Origin: Verrucomicrobiaceae bacterium
Lineage (GTDB): Bacteria > Verrucomicrobiota > Verrucomicrobiia > Verrucomicrobiales > Verrucomicrobiaceae
DNA length: 34,818 nt
Assembly (NCBI GenBank): GCA_027490195.1
Contig: JAIXYN010000038.1
Location: forward strand, 1 to 34,818
Direction of reading: 5' to 3'
The translations under genes were made by a program, and so were the position numbers. The notes beneath the pieces were generated by a model, which made no database searches, was not told where the DNA came from, and worked only from the letters and a program-made list of their open reading frames with translations. This document shows positions 17,899 through 26,306 of the stretch, piece by piece. The first letter of the stretch is position 1, and each line of letters begins with the position of its first letter.

Positions 17899-18597
17899 AT
17901 GAAAACCTCCCTCTTCTTTAGCCTCCTGCTGGCCAGCGCTACGCTGAGCCACGCCAATCCCGAAATCGCCACGGTCATTGATCAGGAATACGGGGCCGCG
18001 ACTGCCGAGGGAATCCTGCTGCTGCAATCCGCCCCCAGCGCCGCAGAACCGCCGCAATGGTCCGTGATTGCACGTGATCCTTTCCGCCCTGGAGATCTCG
18101 TGCGGGCTTCGCTCACCTTGGTCAATGGTGCCTGGGCCCCCAAGGCCACGGGTGCCGGCCCCAAGCTGCTGGGCCGTGTGCCGCCGCAGCCGATCGCCTT
18201 CAACCGCATCAGGCTTCGCTCGTCGGACGTGCTTAAAATCGCGCAGCGGAATGCGATGCTGGCCAAGACCAACTTCGTCACCGCTGCGTACCAACTAGCT
18301 GCCGATGCCGCCACAGGAGCACCGCAATGGGGGCTCGCGCTCAATGGGACGGATGGCAATGAAGTCGGTTTCATTGTGATCTCCGCCGAAACCGGCGCGG
18401 TCATTCACCAGCAGTGGAACAACGGTCTGGCCAGCTATGAGTCCGGCGCACCTGTTTCTTCTCCTGAGCCCGGTTCCAAAGGTGAACGTGCCGCTGACAA
18501 TGTGAGACGTGCTGCCCGCGACGCCTGGGAATGGACTGGGGACACGGGGCTTGAGGTCGGGCACTTTTTCAAGCGGTTGTTTAAGAGTGGGAATTGA
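17899..18597 (+). CDS. Secreted hypothetical protein, 232 aa
   Basis: ATG 17899 gives a clear signal peptide MKTSLFFSLLLASATLSHA, so the protein is exported. The mature part is mixed alpha/beta, with PFRPGDLVRASL in the middle and LKIAQRNAMLAKTNFVTAAYQLAADAATGAPQW before a strand pair GLALNGTDGNEVGFIVISAETGAVI. The last pattern (protein strand, then DAETGxVL-like turn) resembles a PepSY domain, but the match is not firm. The C-terminal 40 residues are charged and helical, ending WEWTGDTGLEVGHFFKRLF. No family is named with confidence. The gene follows the Bax inhibitor-like gene by 39 nt. Confidence 0.72.
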   Translation: MKTSLFFSLLLASATLSHANPEIATVIDQEYGAATAEGILLLQSAPSAAEPPQWSVIARDPFRPGDLVRASLTLVNGAWAPKATGAGPKLLGRVPPQPIAFNRIRLRSSDVLKIAQRNAMLAKTNFVTAAYQLAADAATGAPQWGLALNGTDGNEVGFIVISAETGAVIHQQWNNGLASYESGAPVSSPEPGSKGERAADNVRRAARDAWEWTGDTGLEVGHFFKRLFKSGN

Positions 18598-18608
18598 TGC
18601 TGAAGGTG

Positions 18609-18670
18609 ATGCGGGCACTGCTGCCGCAGTCCAATGTTATCATGAGTCGTGAGGGTAAGAGTGCCCGCAT
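18609..18670. repeat. 11-bp inverted repeat (family C relative)
   Basis: ATGCGGGCACT (18609-18619) and AGTGCCCGCAT (18660-18670) are perfect inverted copies with a 40-nt loop, followed by TGCTTC. This recalls the GCGGGCA/TGCCCGC hairpin before gltX. It could serve as a terminator-like or RNA-stabilising structure after the secreted hypothetical gene. Confidence 0.6.
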
Positions 18671-18721
18671 TGCTTCATGAACCCTTGAGCCTTGCGCAAT
18701 GGGCTGACAAGATGAGCGCCC

Positions 18722-18932
18722 ATGGTGGAGGTGGATGCGTTGCCTCAATGCGGCAAACTCGCGGCGGGGCTCATTGCTGACGCTGCTGGCATGCTTGAAG
18801 TGTGGCGGAATGCTGGGTTTGCTTCCCAGATTGTGTGCCGGAACCCAGGGGAGCGCTCGCTAAAGCTCGGCACCCCTGGGCTGTATGACGGAAGGCCGTT
18901 GGCCTTCAAGACATGGTTGTCAGTCTATCGAG
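18722..18932 (+). repeat. Repeat family B, copy 2
   Basis: About 205 bp closely matching 22826-23031, including 47 identical bases (18793-18839 and 22880-22926). It contains the perfect stem CCCAGGGG (18844-18851)/CCCCTGGG (18873-18880) and the hairpin GAAGGCC-GTT-GGCCTTC (18891-18907). It lies between convergent genes. Confidence 0.88.
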
Positions 18933-18936
18933 CAAG

Positions 18937-20337
18937 TTACAGTTCCACCGCCTGATTCATCACGGCGATCTTCACGCTGCTTTCTCCGTGTTTCGCATCC
19001 AGCGCGGCTTTGAGGGCGTTGGAGCGGTCGGGTTCGCCGTGGACGAGGAAGACGTTTTTCTTTGGACCCTGTACGCGGTCAAACCAGCCGAGCAGTTCGT
19101 CGTGGTCGGCGTGACCGGAGAAGGAGTCGAGGATTTCAATGCCGGCGTGGACTTCGAATTCGTCGCCGAGGATGTTCACGTGCTGGTGGCCTTCGCGCAG
19201 CTTCCAGCCGAGGGTGTTTTGTGCGCAGTAGCCGACGAAGAGGATGATGTTGTGATCGTTGCCGACGTTGTTGCGAAGATGGTGCAGAATGCGACCTGAC
19301 TCGGCCATGCCGGAGGCGGAGATGATGATCGCCGCGCCTTTGAGCTTGTTGAGGTTTTTCGACTCATTGACATCACGCACGAGCTGCAGCCCCTCAAAGC
19401 CGAAAGGATCATTGCGCATGAAGGCCGCCTCATGAACCGTGGGTTTGAGTTCATCGACATGGAGGCGGAAGATCTCGGTGGCCTTCACTGCCAGCGGGCT
19501 GTCCACAAAGGTGGGGATGAGAGGGAAGCAGCCCTCGTGGCGCAGTTGATCCAGCGTGAAGAGGAGCTGCTGCGTGCGCTCGACCGCGAAGGCGGGGATG
19601 ATGAGCTTGCCCTTTTGCTGCAGGATGCGGCGGATGATCCGGCAGATGTGCTCATTGGAATCCGTGGCCAGCTCGTGGTGCCGTCCGCCATAGGTGCTCT
19701 CCATGATGATGTGGTCCACCTTCTCGCAGGCTTCGGGATCTGCCAGCAGGTCATTGTTGGGACGGCCGATATCCCCGGAGAACAGCAGGCGAGATTTTTT
19801 GCTGGTCTGGCGGTCGTCGATGTCGAGGATGACCTGAGCAGAACCGAGGACGTGGCCGGCATCGATGAAGGTCATGGTGACACCGTCGGCGATGATCATG
19901 GGGCGGTGATAGCCCACGGAGACGAACTGGCGCATGCACTTCTCCGCATCAATCAGGGTGTAGCTGGCTTCCAGCAGCGGGAGGTTGTCCTCCTTGCGGT
20001 GACGGTTGAGCCAGTTGATGTCGCTCTCATGAATGTGGGCCGCGTCCGGCAGCATGATGCTGCACAGATCCCGCGTGGCAGGCGTGGCAAAGATGTTGCC
20101 GCTGAAGCCGCGTTTGCACAGGTGCGGCAGATTGCCGCTGTGGTCGATGTGTGCATGCGAGAGCACCACGACATCGATTTCCTTGGGATCAAAAGGGAAG
20201 TCGCGATTGCGCTCAAAGGCCTCGCTGCGTCTGCCTTGATAGAGACCGCAGTCCAGGAGGATACGCTGACCGTTGACCGAGATGAGATGCTTGGAGCCGG
20301 TGGTGGTGCCAGCGGCACCGCAGAAGGTCAGTTTCAT
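18937..20337 (-). CDS. Metallo-beta-lactamase/beta-CASP ribonuclease
   Basis: This 466-residue protein is of the CPSF73/Ysh1-like bacterial group. The metallo-beta-lactamase part has the first strand MKLTFCGAAGTTTGSKH and the zinc motif HAHIDHSG (His61, His63, Asp65, His66). Later it has DAGHVLGSAQVIL and FSGDIGRPNNDLLADPE. The beta-CASP insert carries IIPAFAVERTQQLLF and ISASGMAESGRILHHL, and the C-terminal part has FSGHADHDELLGWF and FLVHGEPDRSNAL. These are the expected motifs of RNA endo/5'-exonucleases acting in RNA processing or decay. The length is typical. It is monocistronic on the minus strand, with repeat B directly beyond its stop. Confidence 0.93.
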   Translation of the reverse strand: MKLTFCGAAGTTTGSKHLISVNGQRILLDCGLYQGRRSEAFERNRDFPFDPKEIDVVVLSHAHIDHSGNLPHLCKRGFSGNIFATPATRDLCSIMLPDAAHIHESDINWLNRHRKEDNLPLLEASYTLIDAEKCMRQFVSVGYHRPMIIADGVTMTFIDAGHVLGSAQVILDIDDRQTSKKSRLLFSGDIGRPNNDLLADPEACEKVDHIIMESTYGGRHHELATDSNEHICRIIRRILQQKGKLIIPAFAVERTQQLLFTLDQLRHEGCFPLIPTFVDSPLAVKATEIFRLHVDELKPTVHEAAFMRNDPFGFEGLQLVRDVNESKNLNKLKGAAIIISASGMAESGRILHHLRNNVGNDHNIILFVGYCAQNTLGWKLREGHQHVNILGDEFEVHAGIEILDSFSGHADHDELLGWFDRVQGPKKNVFLVHGEPDRSNALKAALDAKHGESSVKIAVMNQAVEL

Positions 20338-20782
20338 GGTTGGTTGGAATTTTTTTGTGGTGGCCGAAGCGATGTTGCATCAACGAAAGTCACCGACGTG
20401 AGGACAACACAGCAACGTTACTCTGACCTGCCATTGCAAAGCCATCTTTTTATTGTCCGGATTCGGCCTCTATGAATGAAGGGACGGGCGGCTGAGGCGG
20501 TGGAAGACTTTGCACATTGCGAGAGCGGTGCTTCCGAGGGTAGGTTTGCGGAACCGGTTGCGGCGCAACCGGTCAACTTTCCTGCATCCTATACGCCGCC
20601 ACTTTCGTGGGGGCAAAAGAGTGAGGCAGGCGAAGAGAATGCCATCAGCAGTTGAATAGGAGTCTGGATGCAGCCTCAAGCGTATTGGTAGAGAGGCAGA
20701 GCTGTTTACCTCCGATGGTGGCATTGCATCACAGCTGTCAATCATCTCGGCGACGACCCGCAGATGCGGCCTTTCCACATGC
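20338..20782. other. Intergenic region without recognised gene
   Basis: No gene is supported. A perfect hairpin ACCGGTTGC-GGC-GCAACCGGT lies at 20553-20573 without a T-run. Open frames here are short and match nothing I recognise. The promoter of the minus-strand ribonuclease should lie in the left part, but no clear boxes are visible. Confidence 0.5.
20553..20573. repeat. Perfect 9-bp palindromic hairpin
   Basis: The arms ACCGGTTGC and GCAACCGGT are separated by GGC. Without an adjacent T-run a terminator role is unlikely. It could be a protein-binding palindrome. Confidence 0.5.
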
Positions 20783-21560
20783 CAAGGACGGCGGACCTTT
20801 TTGAGCGCCTGCGATGGGACAGACCCGAAATTGCGGACCCGCACAGCGGTTCCCTACCAGCGCTGGGGTGCGCGCTGCTCTGGATGGTAGGGATGCGCTG
20901 TGCGCGTCCCTAGAATTCTTCGGCCCAGCGTGGGCTGTTGCCTTGGCGTTCGCCCCCTTTTTAAAGGCCTCCGACTTCTGGTGTTGAAGGTCTTAAGGAC
21001 GGCGGACCTTTTTGAGCGCCTGTGATGGGATAGACCCGAAATTACGGACCCGCACAGCGGTTCTCTACCAGCGCTGGGGTACGCGCTGCTCCGGGTGGTA
21101 GGGATGCGCTGTGCGCGTCCGTAGAATCCTTCGTCCCAGCGTGGGTTGCGGACTCGGCGTTCGCCCCCTTTTTAAAGGCCTCAGACTTCTGGTGTCGAAG
21201 GTCTTAAGGACGGCGGACCTTTTTGAGCGCCTGTGATGGGATAGACCCGTAATTACGGACCCGCACAGCGGTTCCCTACCAGCGCTGGGGTGCTGCGTTA
21301 CTTTGGATGGTAGGGATGCGCTGTGCGCGTCCCTAGAATTCTTCGGCCCAGCGTGGGCTGTTGCCTTGGCGTTCGCCCCCTTTTTAAAGGCCTCCGACTT
21401 CTGGTGTTGAAGACCTCAAGGACGGCGGACCTTTCTGAGTGCCTGAGGTGGGATAGACCCGAAATTACGGACCCGCACAGCGGTTCCCTACCAGCGCTGG
21501 GGTGCGCGGTGCTCTGGGGGGTAGGGATGCGCTGTGCGCAGCCGTGGGGGCCTTCGGCCC
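20783..21560 (+). repeat. 211-bp tandem repeat family A, array 2 (four units)
   Basis: Units start at 20783, about 20994, about 21205 and 21417 (spacing 211-212 bp). In the first unit the arms 20835-20859 and 20885-20909 are inverted copies matching at 22 of 25 positions around a 25-nt loop. The array lies between the divergent ribonuclease and NHL genes, so their promoters must lie outside or inside it. Open frames across it change phase with each unit and are not proteins. Confidence 0.93.
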
Positions 21561-21747
21561 TGCCACATCGCACTCCGCCTTTTCGCCATCTGGATCACAG
21601 CGGATGGTGACATAGGCAACGGCTTCATGGCGGTACGTGGATTCTGGCAGGCGTGTGGATTTGCGCTGCATTAACGGAGGAATGGTGCCGTATTCATTTC
21701 CTGCTTGGCTTTCATCAGCTAGTCATTCATCGTTCCCCTTTCCAATC

Positions 21748-22821
21748 ATGCGCTTTCTTCTCACTCTTGCTTTGCTCGTTCAAACTGCCACTGCTGCCGA
21801 GTGGACCATCTCCACCTTTGCTGGAAACGGCACCCAGGGGGGCAGCGGTGATGGTGGTCCTGCCAATGCGGCGCAGATCGACAATCCCTTCGGTGTCACA
21901 CGTGGGCCGGATGGGGCGATCTGGTTCTGTGAATACACGGGGCAGCGCATCCGCCGCGTGGCCCCCGACGGCACGATCAGCACCATCGCGGGCACGGGAA
22001 AGAAAGGCTACAGCGGTGATGGCGGGCATGCTTTGGAGGCGACCTTCAATCTGCCGCATGAGCTGCGTTTTGATGCGCAGGGGGATCTGTATGTCGTCGA
22101 TATGACGAACCACGTCGTGCGCAAGATCGACATGAAAACGAAGATGATCACCACCTTCGCAGGCACCGGCGTGGCGGGTTACAGCGGCGATGGCGGCCTG
22201 GCGGTAAAGGCCCAGTTCAAACAACCCCACAGCATTCAGTTCGGCCCCGATGGCAGCCTCTATGTGTGTGACATCGGCAACAATGTCATTCGCAAGATCG
22301 ACATGAAGACTGGGGTGATCAGCACCTTTGCTGGAACCGGGAAGCCGGGCGCGACGCCGGATGGTGCGCCTATCGCTGGCACGCCGCTCAAAGGCCCCCG
22401 CTCACTGGATTTCGACAAGGCGGGAAATCTCTGGCTGGTCACGCGCGAGGGGAATCAGGTCATTAAATTTGATCTCAAGGCTGGCACTATTCATCACATG
22501 GCAGGCACGGGGGCCAAAGGCTTCAGCGGCAACGGTGGTCCGGCCAAACTGGCGACGCTCAGCGGGCCGAAGGGGGTGGCGATCGATGCTGCAGGCAATG
22601 CCTGGCTGGCCGACACGGAAAGCCACAGTGTGCGCATGATCGATGCGAAAACCGGCAACCTCGAACTCATCGCCGGCACCGGTGAAAAAGGCGACGGTCC
22701 TGACGGCAATCCGCTGCAATGCAAGATGGCGCGTCTGCATGGCATCTTTTGCGATGCAGATGGCACGGTCTATATCGGCGACAGCGAGGCGCACCGCGTG
22801 CGACTGCTGAAGCAGAGGTAA
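21748..22821 (+). CDS. Secreted NHL-repeat protein
   Basis: The start at ATG 21748 gives a signal peptide MRFLLTLALLVQTATAAEW, so the 357-residue protein is exported. The mature part is a beta-propeller of about six NHL repeats, each with a variation of STFAGTGxxGYSGDGGxA, then a strand such as LYVVDMTNHVVRKID, LYVCDIGNNVIRKID, AWLADTESHSVRMID and VYIGDSEAHRVRLLK. No enzymatic domain accompanies it, so a binding or scaffold role is most likely. A related protein lies at 24976-26028 on the far side of the glutaminase gene. Upstream in-frame starts (from 21637) would precede the signal peptide and are unlikely. Confidence 0.9.
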   Translation: MRFLLTLALLVQTATAAEWTISTFAGNGTQGGSGDGGPANAAQIDNPFGVTRGPDGAIWFCEYTGQRIRRVAPDGTISTIAGTGKKGYSGDGGHALEATFNLPHELRFDAQGDLYVVDMTNHVVRKIDMKTKMITTFAGTGVAGYSGDGGLAVKAQFKQPHSIQFGPDGSLYVCDIGNNVIRKIDMKTGVISTFAGTGKPGATPDGAPIAGTPLKGPRSLDFDKAGNLWLVTREGNQVIKFDLKAGTIHHMAGTGAKGFSGNGGPAKLATLSGPKGVAIDAAGNAWLADTESHSVRMIDAKTGNLELIAGTGEKGDGPDGNPLQCKMARLHGIFCDADGTVYIGDSEAHRVRLLKQR

Positions 22822-22825
22822 ATTC

Positions 22826-23031
22826 GGTGCCTGAATGCGGCAAATTTGCTGCGGGGCTCATTGCAGACGCTGCTGGCAGGCTTGAAGTGTGGCGGAATGC
22901 TGGGTTTGCTTCCCAGATTGTGTGCCAAGACCCAGGGGAGCACTCGCTAAGGCTCGGCACCGCCTGGGCTGTATGACGGAAGGCCGTTGGCCTTCAAGAG
23001 ACGGATGTAAGTCTATCGCGCAAGTCTCAAG
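22826..23031 (+). repeat. Repeat family B, copy 3
   Basis: It starts directly after the NHL stop codon and ends just before the stop of the convergent glutaminase gene. Stem arms CCCAGGGG (22931-22938) and CGCCTGGG (22961-22968) pair with one mismatch; the hairpin GAAGGCC-GTT-GGCCTTC is at 22979-22995. Like copy 2 it separates convergent genes. Confidence 0.88.
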
Positions 23032-23039
23032 AAGTACGG

Positions 23040-24860
23040 CTACGAGCGGTGGAAGGCGGAAATGGACAGATTTGCCTGACGTAGGCGGGTGGCGATTTCC
23101 TGGGTCATTTCCTGCAGCAGCGTGATCTTCAGTGAAGGGTGGCGCTGGTTCAGGGAATCAAACCACTCTTTGGTGATGACCACGCATTCCACCGGCTCCA
23201 GGGCCACGATGTCGGCCGAGCGTGCTGAGCCGTCCAGAAAGGCCATCTCGCCCACGGTCATGCCGGCGGTGAGGACGTCGATGCGCTTGCGCGTCTGCGG
23301 ATCAGTATGGATCTGCACCTCCACGGTGCCGCCGACCAACACAAACATCTCCGCTGCCAGCTCTCCGGTGCGGATGATCGTCTGATCGCCGGCATAGTGA
23401 CGGCGCTGCAGTTCTTTTTCGAGAAAGGCGATGTCTTCGCTGGTACACTGGCGGAAAAGGGAGCAGGATTTGAGTGACAGCGGCGAATGCGGCCGCCAGG
23501 AGACGCCTGAGACTTCGAGCAGCAGGGAGTCCTCACAGTGTTCCAAGGCGGCATCCATGGTGGGGAAGATGTCCGTTTCAGCGATGCCTACCGTGCGCAG
23601 GGAGGTCATGAGCTTGGAGGGCTGGCAGAAGATCACGCGCACTCCGTGCGGGGCCAGGCGCGCGCCGAGGTTGGCCAGCAGGATCAGGCTCACGGAGTTG
23701 GCGTTCACAACTGCACGGAGGTCAAAGATGATGTGCTTGCACTCTGTGGCGAGCGAGGTGGCATGGCGAATGACCGGCTCGATGGTGGTGAAGGTGAGGC
23801 CGCCCTGCAGTTCCATGACCTGGATCATGGTGCCGTTCACGCGCAGCAAGTCGCGCGCCTGAGGTGTCAGCCGACGGCGTGAGACCACCTCACCGCCATG
23901 GTAGGCCAGGCGGATGGCTGAGAGAGGAGTCGCAGTCGGGTTCAGCATGTGCAGCGCCAGTTCGCGAGACAGATCCATGCACACTTTGATGCCGCGATCA
24001 CTGTTGCCTTGTTTGTCCAAAGGAGGGGAGAAGATGCCGATGCCGAGTTGTCCAGGCAGCACGGCCAAGATGCCGCCGCCGACACCGCTTTTGGCTGGCA
24101 GGCCCACCCGGTAGATCCATTCGCCGGACCAGTCGTACATGCCGCAGGTGGCCATGACGCCCAGCACGTTGTCCACGTACTCGGAGGGGATGACACGTTT
24201 GCGAGTCAAGGGCTGGATGCCTTGGTTGGCCAGTGTGGCTCCCATCAGAGCCAGATCCCGGCAGGTGACCTCCACCGAGCATTGCTGGAAGTAGGTTTCC
24301 AAGGTCTCATCCGGGTCTTCATCAAGGATGCCGAAATTGCGCAGAAGCCACCCGATGGCGCGGTTGCGGTGTCCGGTTTCGCTTTCGCTGCGATAGACCG
24401 ACTGGTTGATCTCCAGGGGTCTTCCGGCAAAGCCGCTCAGGTAGTCCACCACGCGGTCGATGCGGCTCTTGCCGTCCTTCTTCAAGATCTGTCCTGCCGT
24501 GGCAATGGCCCCGGCGTTGATCATGGGGTTGAATGGCGCGCCGGTGCCCTCCTTGAGGCTGATGGCATTGAAAGCTTCACCCGAGGGCTCCACGCCGATT
24601 CGAGACAGGACATGGTTTTCGCCCCGGTCTTCCAGCGCGAGGCCATAGACCAGAGCTTTGGAGATGGACTGGATGGTGAAGGCATGGCGGGAGTCGCCAA
24701 CTTCATAGACATGTCCGTCGCGCGTGGCGATGCAGATGCCAAACAAGCGTGGATCGGCCTTGGACAGTTCGGGGATATAGTCTGCCACATGACCGTCCAT
24801 GCTGGACGCGTAGCGTGAATACAATTGTTCGACGTACTCTTGGATGGGAGAGAGCATCAT
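23040..24860 (-). CDS. glsA: Glutaminase A fused to STAS and cyclic-nucleotide-binding domains
   Basis: This is a 606-residue three-domain protein. Residues about 1-310 are a serine-dependent glutaminase (glutamine to glutamate and ammonia): FTIQSISK with nucleophile Ser65 and Lys68, MINAGAIA, SETGHRNRAI, and GEWIYRVGLPAKSGVGGGI. Residues about 335-440 form a STAS domain (IIFDLRAVVNANSVSLILLANL, like anti-anti-sigma factors). Residues about 470-590 form a cNMP-binding beta-roll with GELAAEMFVLVGGTVEV and GMTVGEMAFLDGSARSADIVA. The last two could give nucleotide or partner control of glutaminase activity; this is inference. The start is MM at 24860/24857. It is convergent with one NHL gene and divergent from another. 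Confidence 0.93.
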   Translation of the reverse strand: MMLSPIQEYVEQLYSRYASSMDGHVADYIPELSKADPRLFGICIATRDGHVYEVGDSRHAFTIQSISKALVYGLALEDRGENHVLSRIGVEPSGEAFNAISLKEGTGAPFNPMINAGAIATAGQILKKDGKSRIDRVVDYLSGFAGRPLEINQSVYRSESETGHRNRAIGWLLRNFGILDEDPDETLETYFQQCSVEVTCRDLALMGATLANQGIQPLTRKRVIPSEYVDNVLGVMATCGMYDWSGEWIYRVGLPAKSGVGGGILAVLPGQLGIGIFSPPLDKQGNSDRGIKVCMDLSRELALHMLNPTATPLSAIRLAYHGGEVVSRRRLTPQARDLLRVNGTMIQVMELQGGLTFTTIEPVIRHATSLATECKHIIFDLRAVVNANSVSLILLANLGARLAPHGVRVIFCQPSKLMTSLRTVGIAETDIFPTMDAALEHCEDSLLLEVSGVSWRPHSPLSLKSCSLFRQCTSEDIAFLEKELQRRHYAGDQTIIRTGELAAEMFVLVGGTVEVQIHTDPQTRKRIDVLTAGMTVGEMAFLDGSARSADIVALEPVECVVITKEWFDSLNQRHPSLKITLLQEMTQEIATRLRQANLSISAFHRS

Positions 24861-24975
24861 TATATGAAAGCATTTGCCATGCCGTAATCGTGAAAATCTG
24901 AAAAATGGATGTGCTGGCGAAGTGAATATCGGCTGGAAAAAATCGATGCTTCAGCAAGTATCCCTCTTCACCACC

Positions 24976-26028
24976 ATGATTTCACTCCGCACCTGCCTCT
25001 TTGCCCTCAGTCTGCCCTTCATCGCACATGCGGATCAAATCGTGCTTGTTGCCGGCGGCGGCGCGCAGGATGCCGTGGACATCGCAGCGACGGATGCTGT
25101 GCTGAAGGAGCCCTTTGGCACTGCTTTCGACTCCGGCGGTCATTTGTGGATCGTTGAGATGGTCTCGGGCAACCGACTGCTGAGGGTGGATGGCGGAGGC
25201 ACCATGCAGCATGTGGCTGGACAACTGAAGGCTGGAGACAGTGGCGATGGTGGCCAGGCCGTTCGTGCGCAGTTCAATGGTCCGCACAATCTGGCCATCT
25301 TGCCGGATGACAATGTATTGATCGCGGATACCTGGAACGGCCGTGTGAGGGTGGTGGATGTGAAGGCACGAATCGTTTCCACTCTCGAAGGGTGGCGCGC
25401 CCCCGCTGGCAAAGAAAAGGGAAATGGCCCTTACTGCATCACGCTGAATTTTGAGGGCACGAAGCTCTACATTGCGGATCTGCTGCAGGTGCATGAACTC
25501 GATCTTGCCACCCACAAGAGCAAGGTGATCGCTGGGAATGGCAAGCGGGGCAAGCCTGAGGACGGGGCTTTGGCTGTGGACGCGCCGCTGTCAGATCCAC
25601 GTGCTGTGGCGCCTGATCGGCAGGGTAATGTTTACATCCTTGAGCGTGGTGGCAATGCGCTGCGCGTGGTGGATAAAACCGGCCACATCCGCACGGTGGT
25701 CAACGCCAGCGGGAAGAAGGGTGGGGAAGGGGATGGCGGTCCAGCCCTCGAAGCCACGATGAACGGCCCCAAGCACCTCTGCGTGGACAAGGACGACAGT
25801 GTCATCATCGCGGATGCCGAGGCGCATCTGGTGCGCCGGTATGTTCCAGCCACGGGTAAGATTGAGCGTATTGCCGGGACAGGCAAGCATGGCAGCGCGG
25901 GAGTGGGTGGGGACCCACGTCAGTGTCAGCTTGCACGCCCGCATGGGGTTACCATCAAGCCGGACACGGGAGAGCTTTACATCACGGACAGCTACAACAA
26001 CCGCGTGCTGAAGGTGGTGAAGCAGTAG
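24976..26028 (+). CDS. Secreted NHL-repeat protein
   Basis: ATG 24976 gives a signal peptide MISLRTCLFALSLPFIAHA, so this 350-residue protein is exported. It carries about five NHL blades, e.g. GGHLWIVEMVSGNRLLRVDG, NVLIADTWNGRVRVVD, KLYIADLLQVHELDL, NVYILERGGNALRVVD, SVIIADAEAHLVRRY and LYITDSYNNRVLKVV. GDSGDGGQA and GEGDGGPA loops match the first NHL protein at 21748. The gene begins about 115 bp from the divergent glutaminase gene. The longer upstream in-frame starts (24874, 24946) would bury the signal peptide. A joint function with the neighbouring NHL protein is plausible but not shown. Confidence 0.88.
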   Translation: MISLRTCLFALSLPFIAHADQIVLVAGGGAQDAVDIAATDAVLKEPFGTAFDSGGHLWIVEMVSGNRLLRVDGGGTMQHVAGQLKAGDSGDGGQAVRAQFNGPHNLAILPDDNVLIADTWNGRVRVVDVKARIVSTLEGWRAPAGKEKGNGPYCITLNFEGTKLYIADLLQVHELDLATHKSKVIAGNGKRGKPEDGALAVDAPLSDPRAVAPDRQGNVYILERGGNALRVVDKTGHIRTVVNASGKKGGEGDGGPALEATMNGPKHLCVDKDDSVIIADAEAHLVRRYVPATGKIERIAGTGKHGSAGVGGDPRQCQLARPHGVTIKPDTGELYITDSYNNRVLKVVKQ

Positions 26029-26079
26029 GGGGGGCTTGAGTTTAAAGTTTCAGATTTGAAGTTTGGCGAGCGTGGGGAC

Positions 26080-26265
26080 GGTGCTCCCGTCTATCGGTCA
26101 CGACAAGGACGGCGGACCTTTTTGAGCGCCTGCGTCGTCGCAGACCCGAAATCACGGACCCGCACGGCGGTTCCCTACCAGCGCTGGGGCACGCGCTGCT
26201 TTGGGTGGGGTAGGGATGCGCTGTGCGCGTCCCTAGAATCCTTCGTCCCAGTGCGGGCTGCTGAG
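26080..26265 (+). repeat. 211-bp repeat family A, single unit
   Basis: It has the same 5' leader as array 1 (TCCCGT, TATCGGT; 26080-26103), then a unit starting at 26104 with the CAAGGACGGCGGACC head and both palindrome arms. It lies between convergent genes (NHL and EEP). The position of the shared leader suggests that insertions begin with it and later units arise by tandem duplication. Confidence 0.9.
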
Positions 26266-26306
26266 TCACACATTCCGCACCTTTCCAGCGTGGCAGTCTA
26301 TTTGGG

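Noticed and set aside
22667..22960. Minus-strand frame through repeat family B
   Set aside because: It overlaps the NHL gene and the repeat, and similar frames arise in other copies of the repeat.
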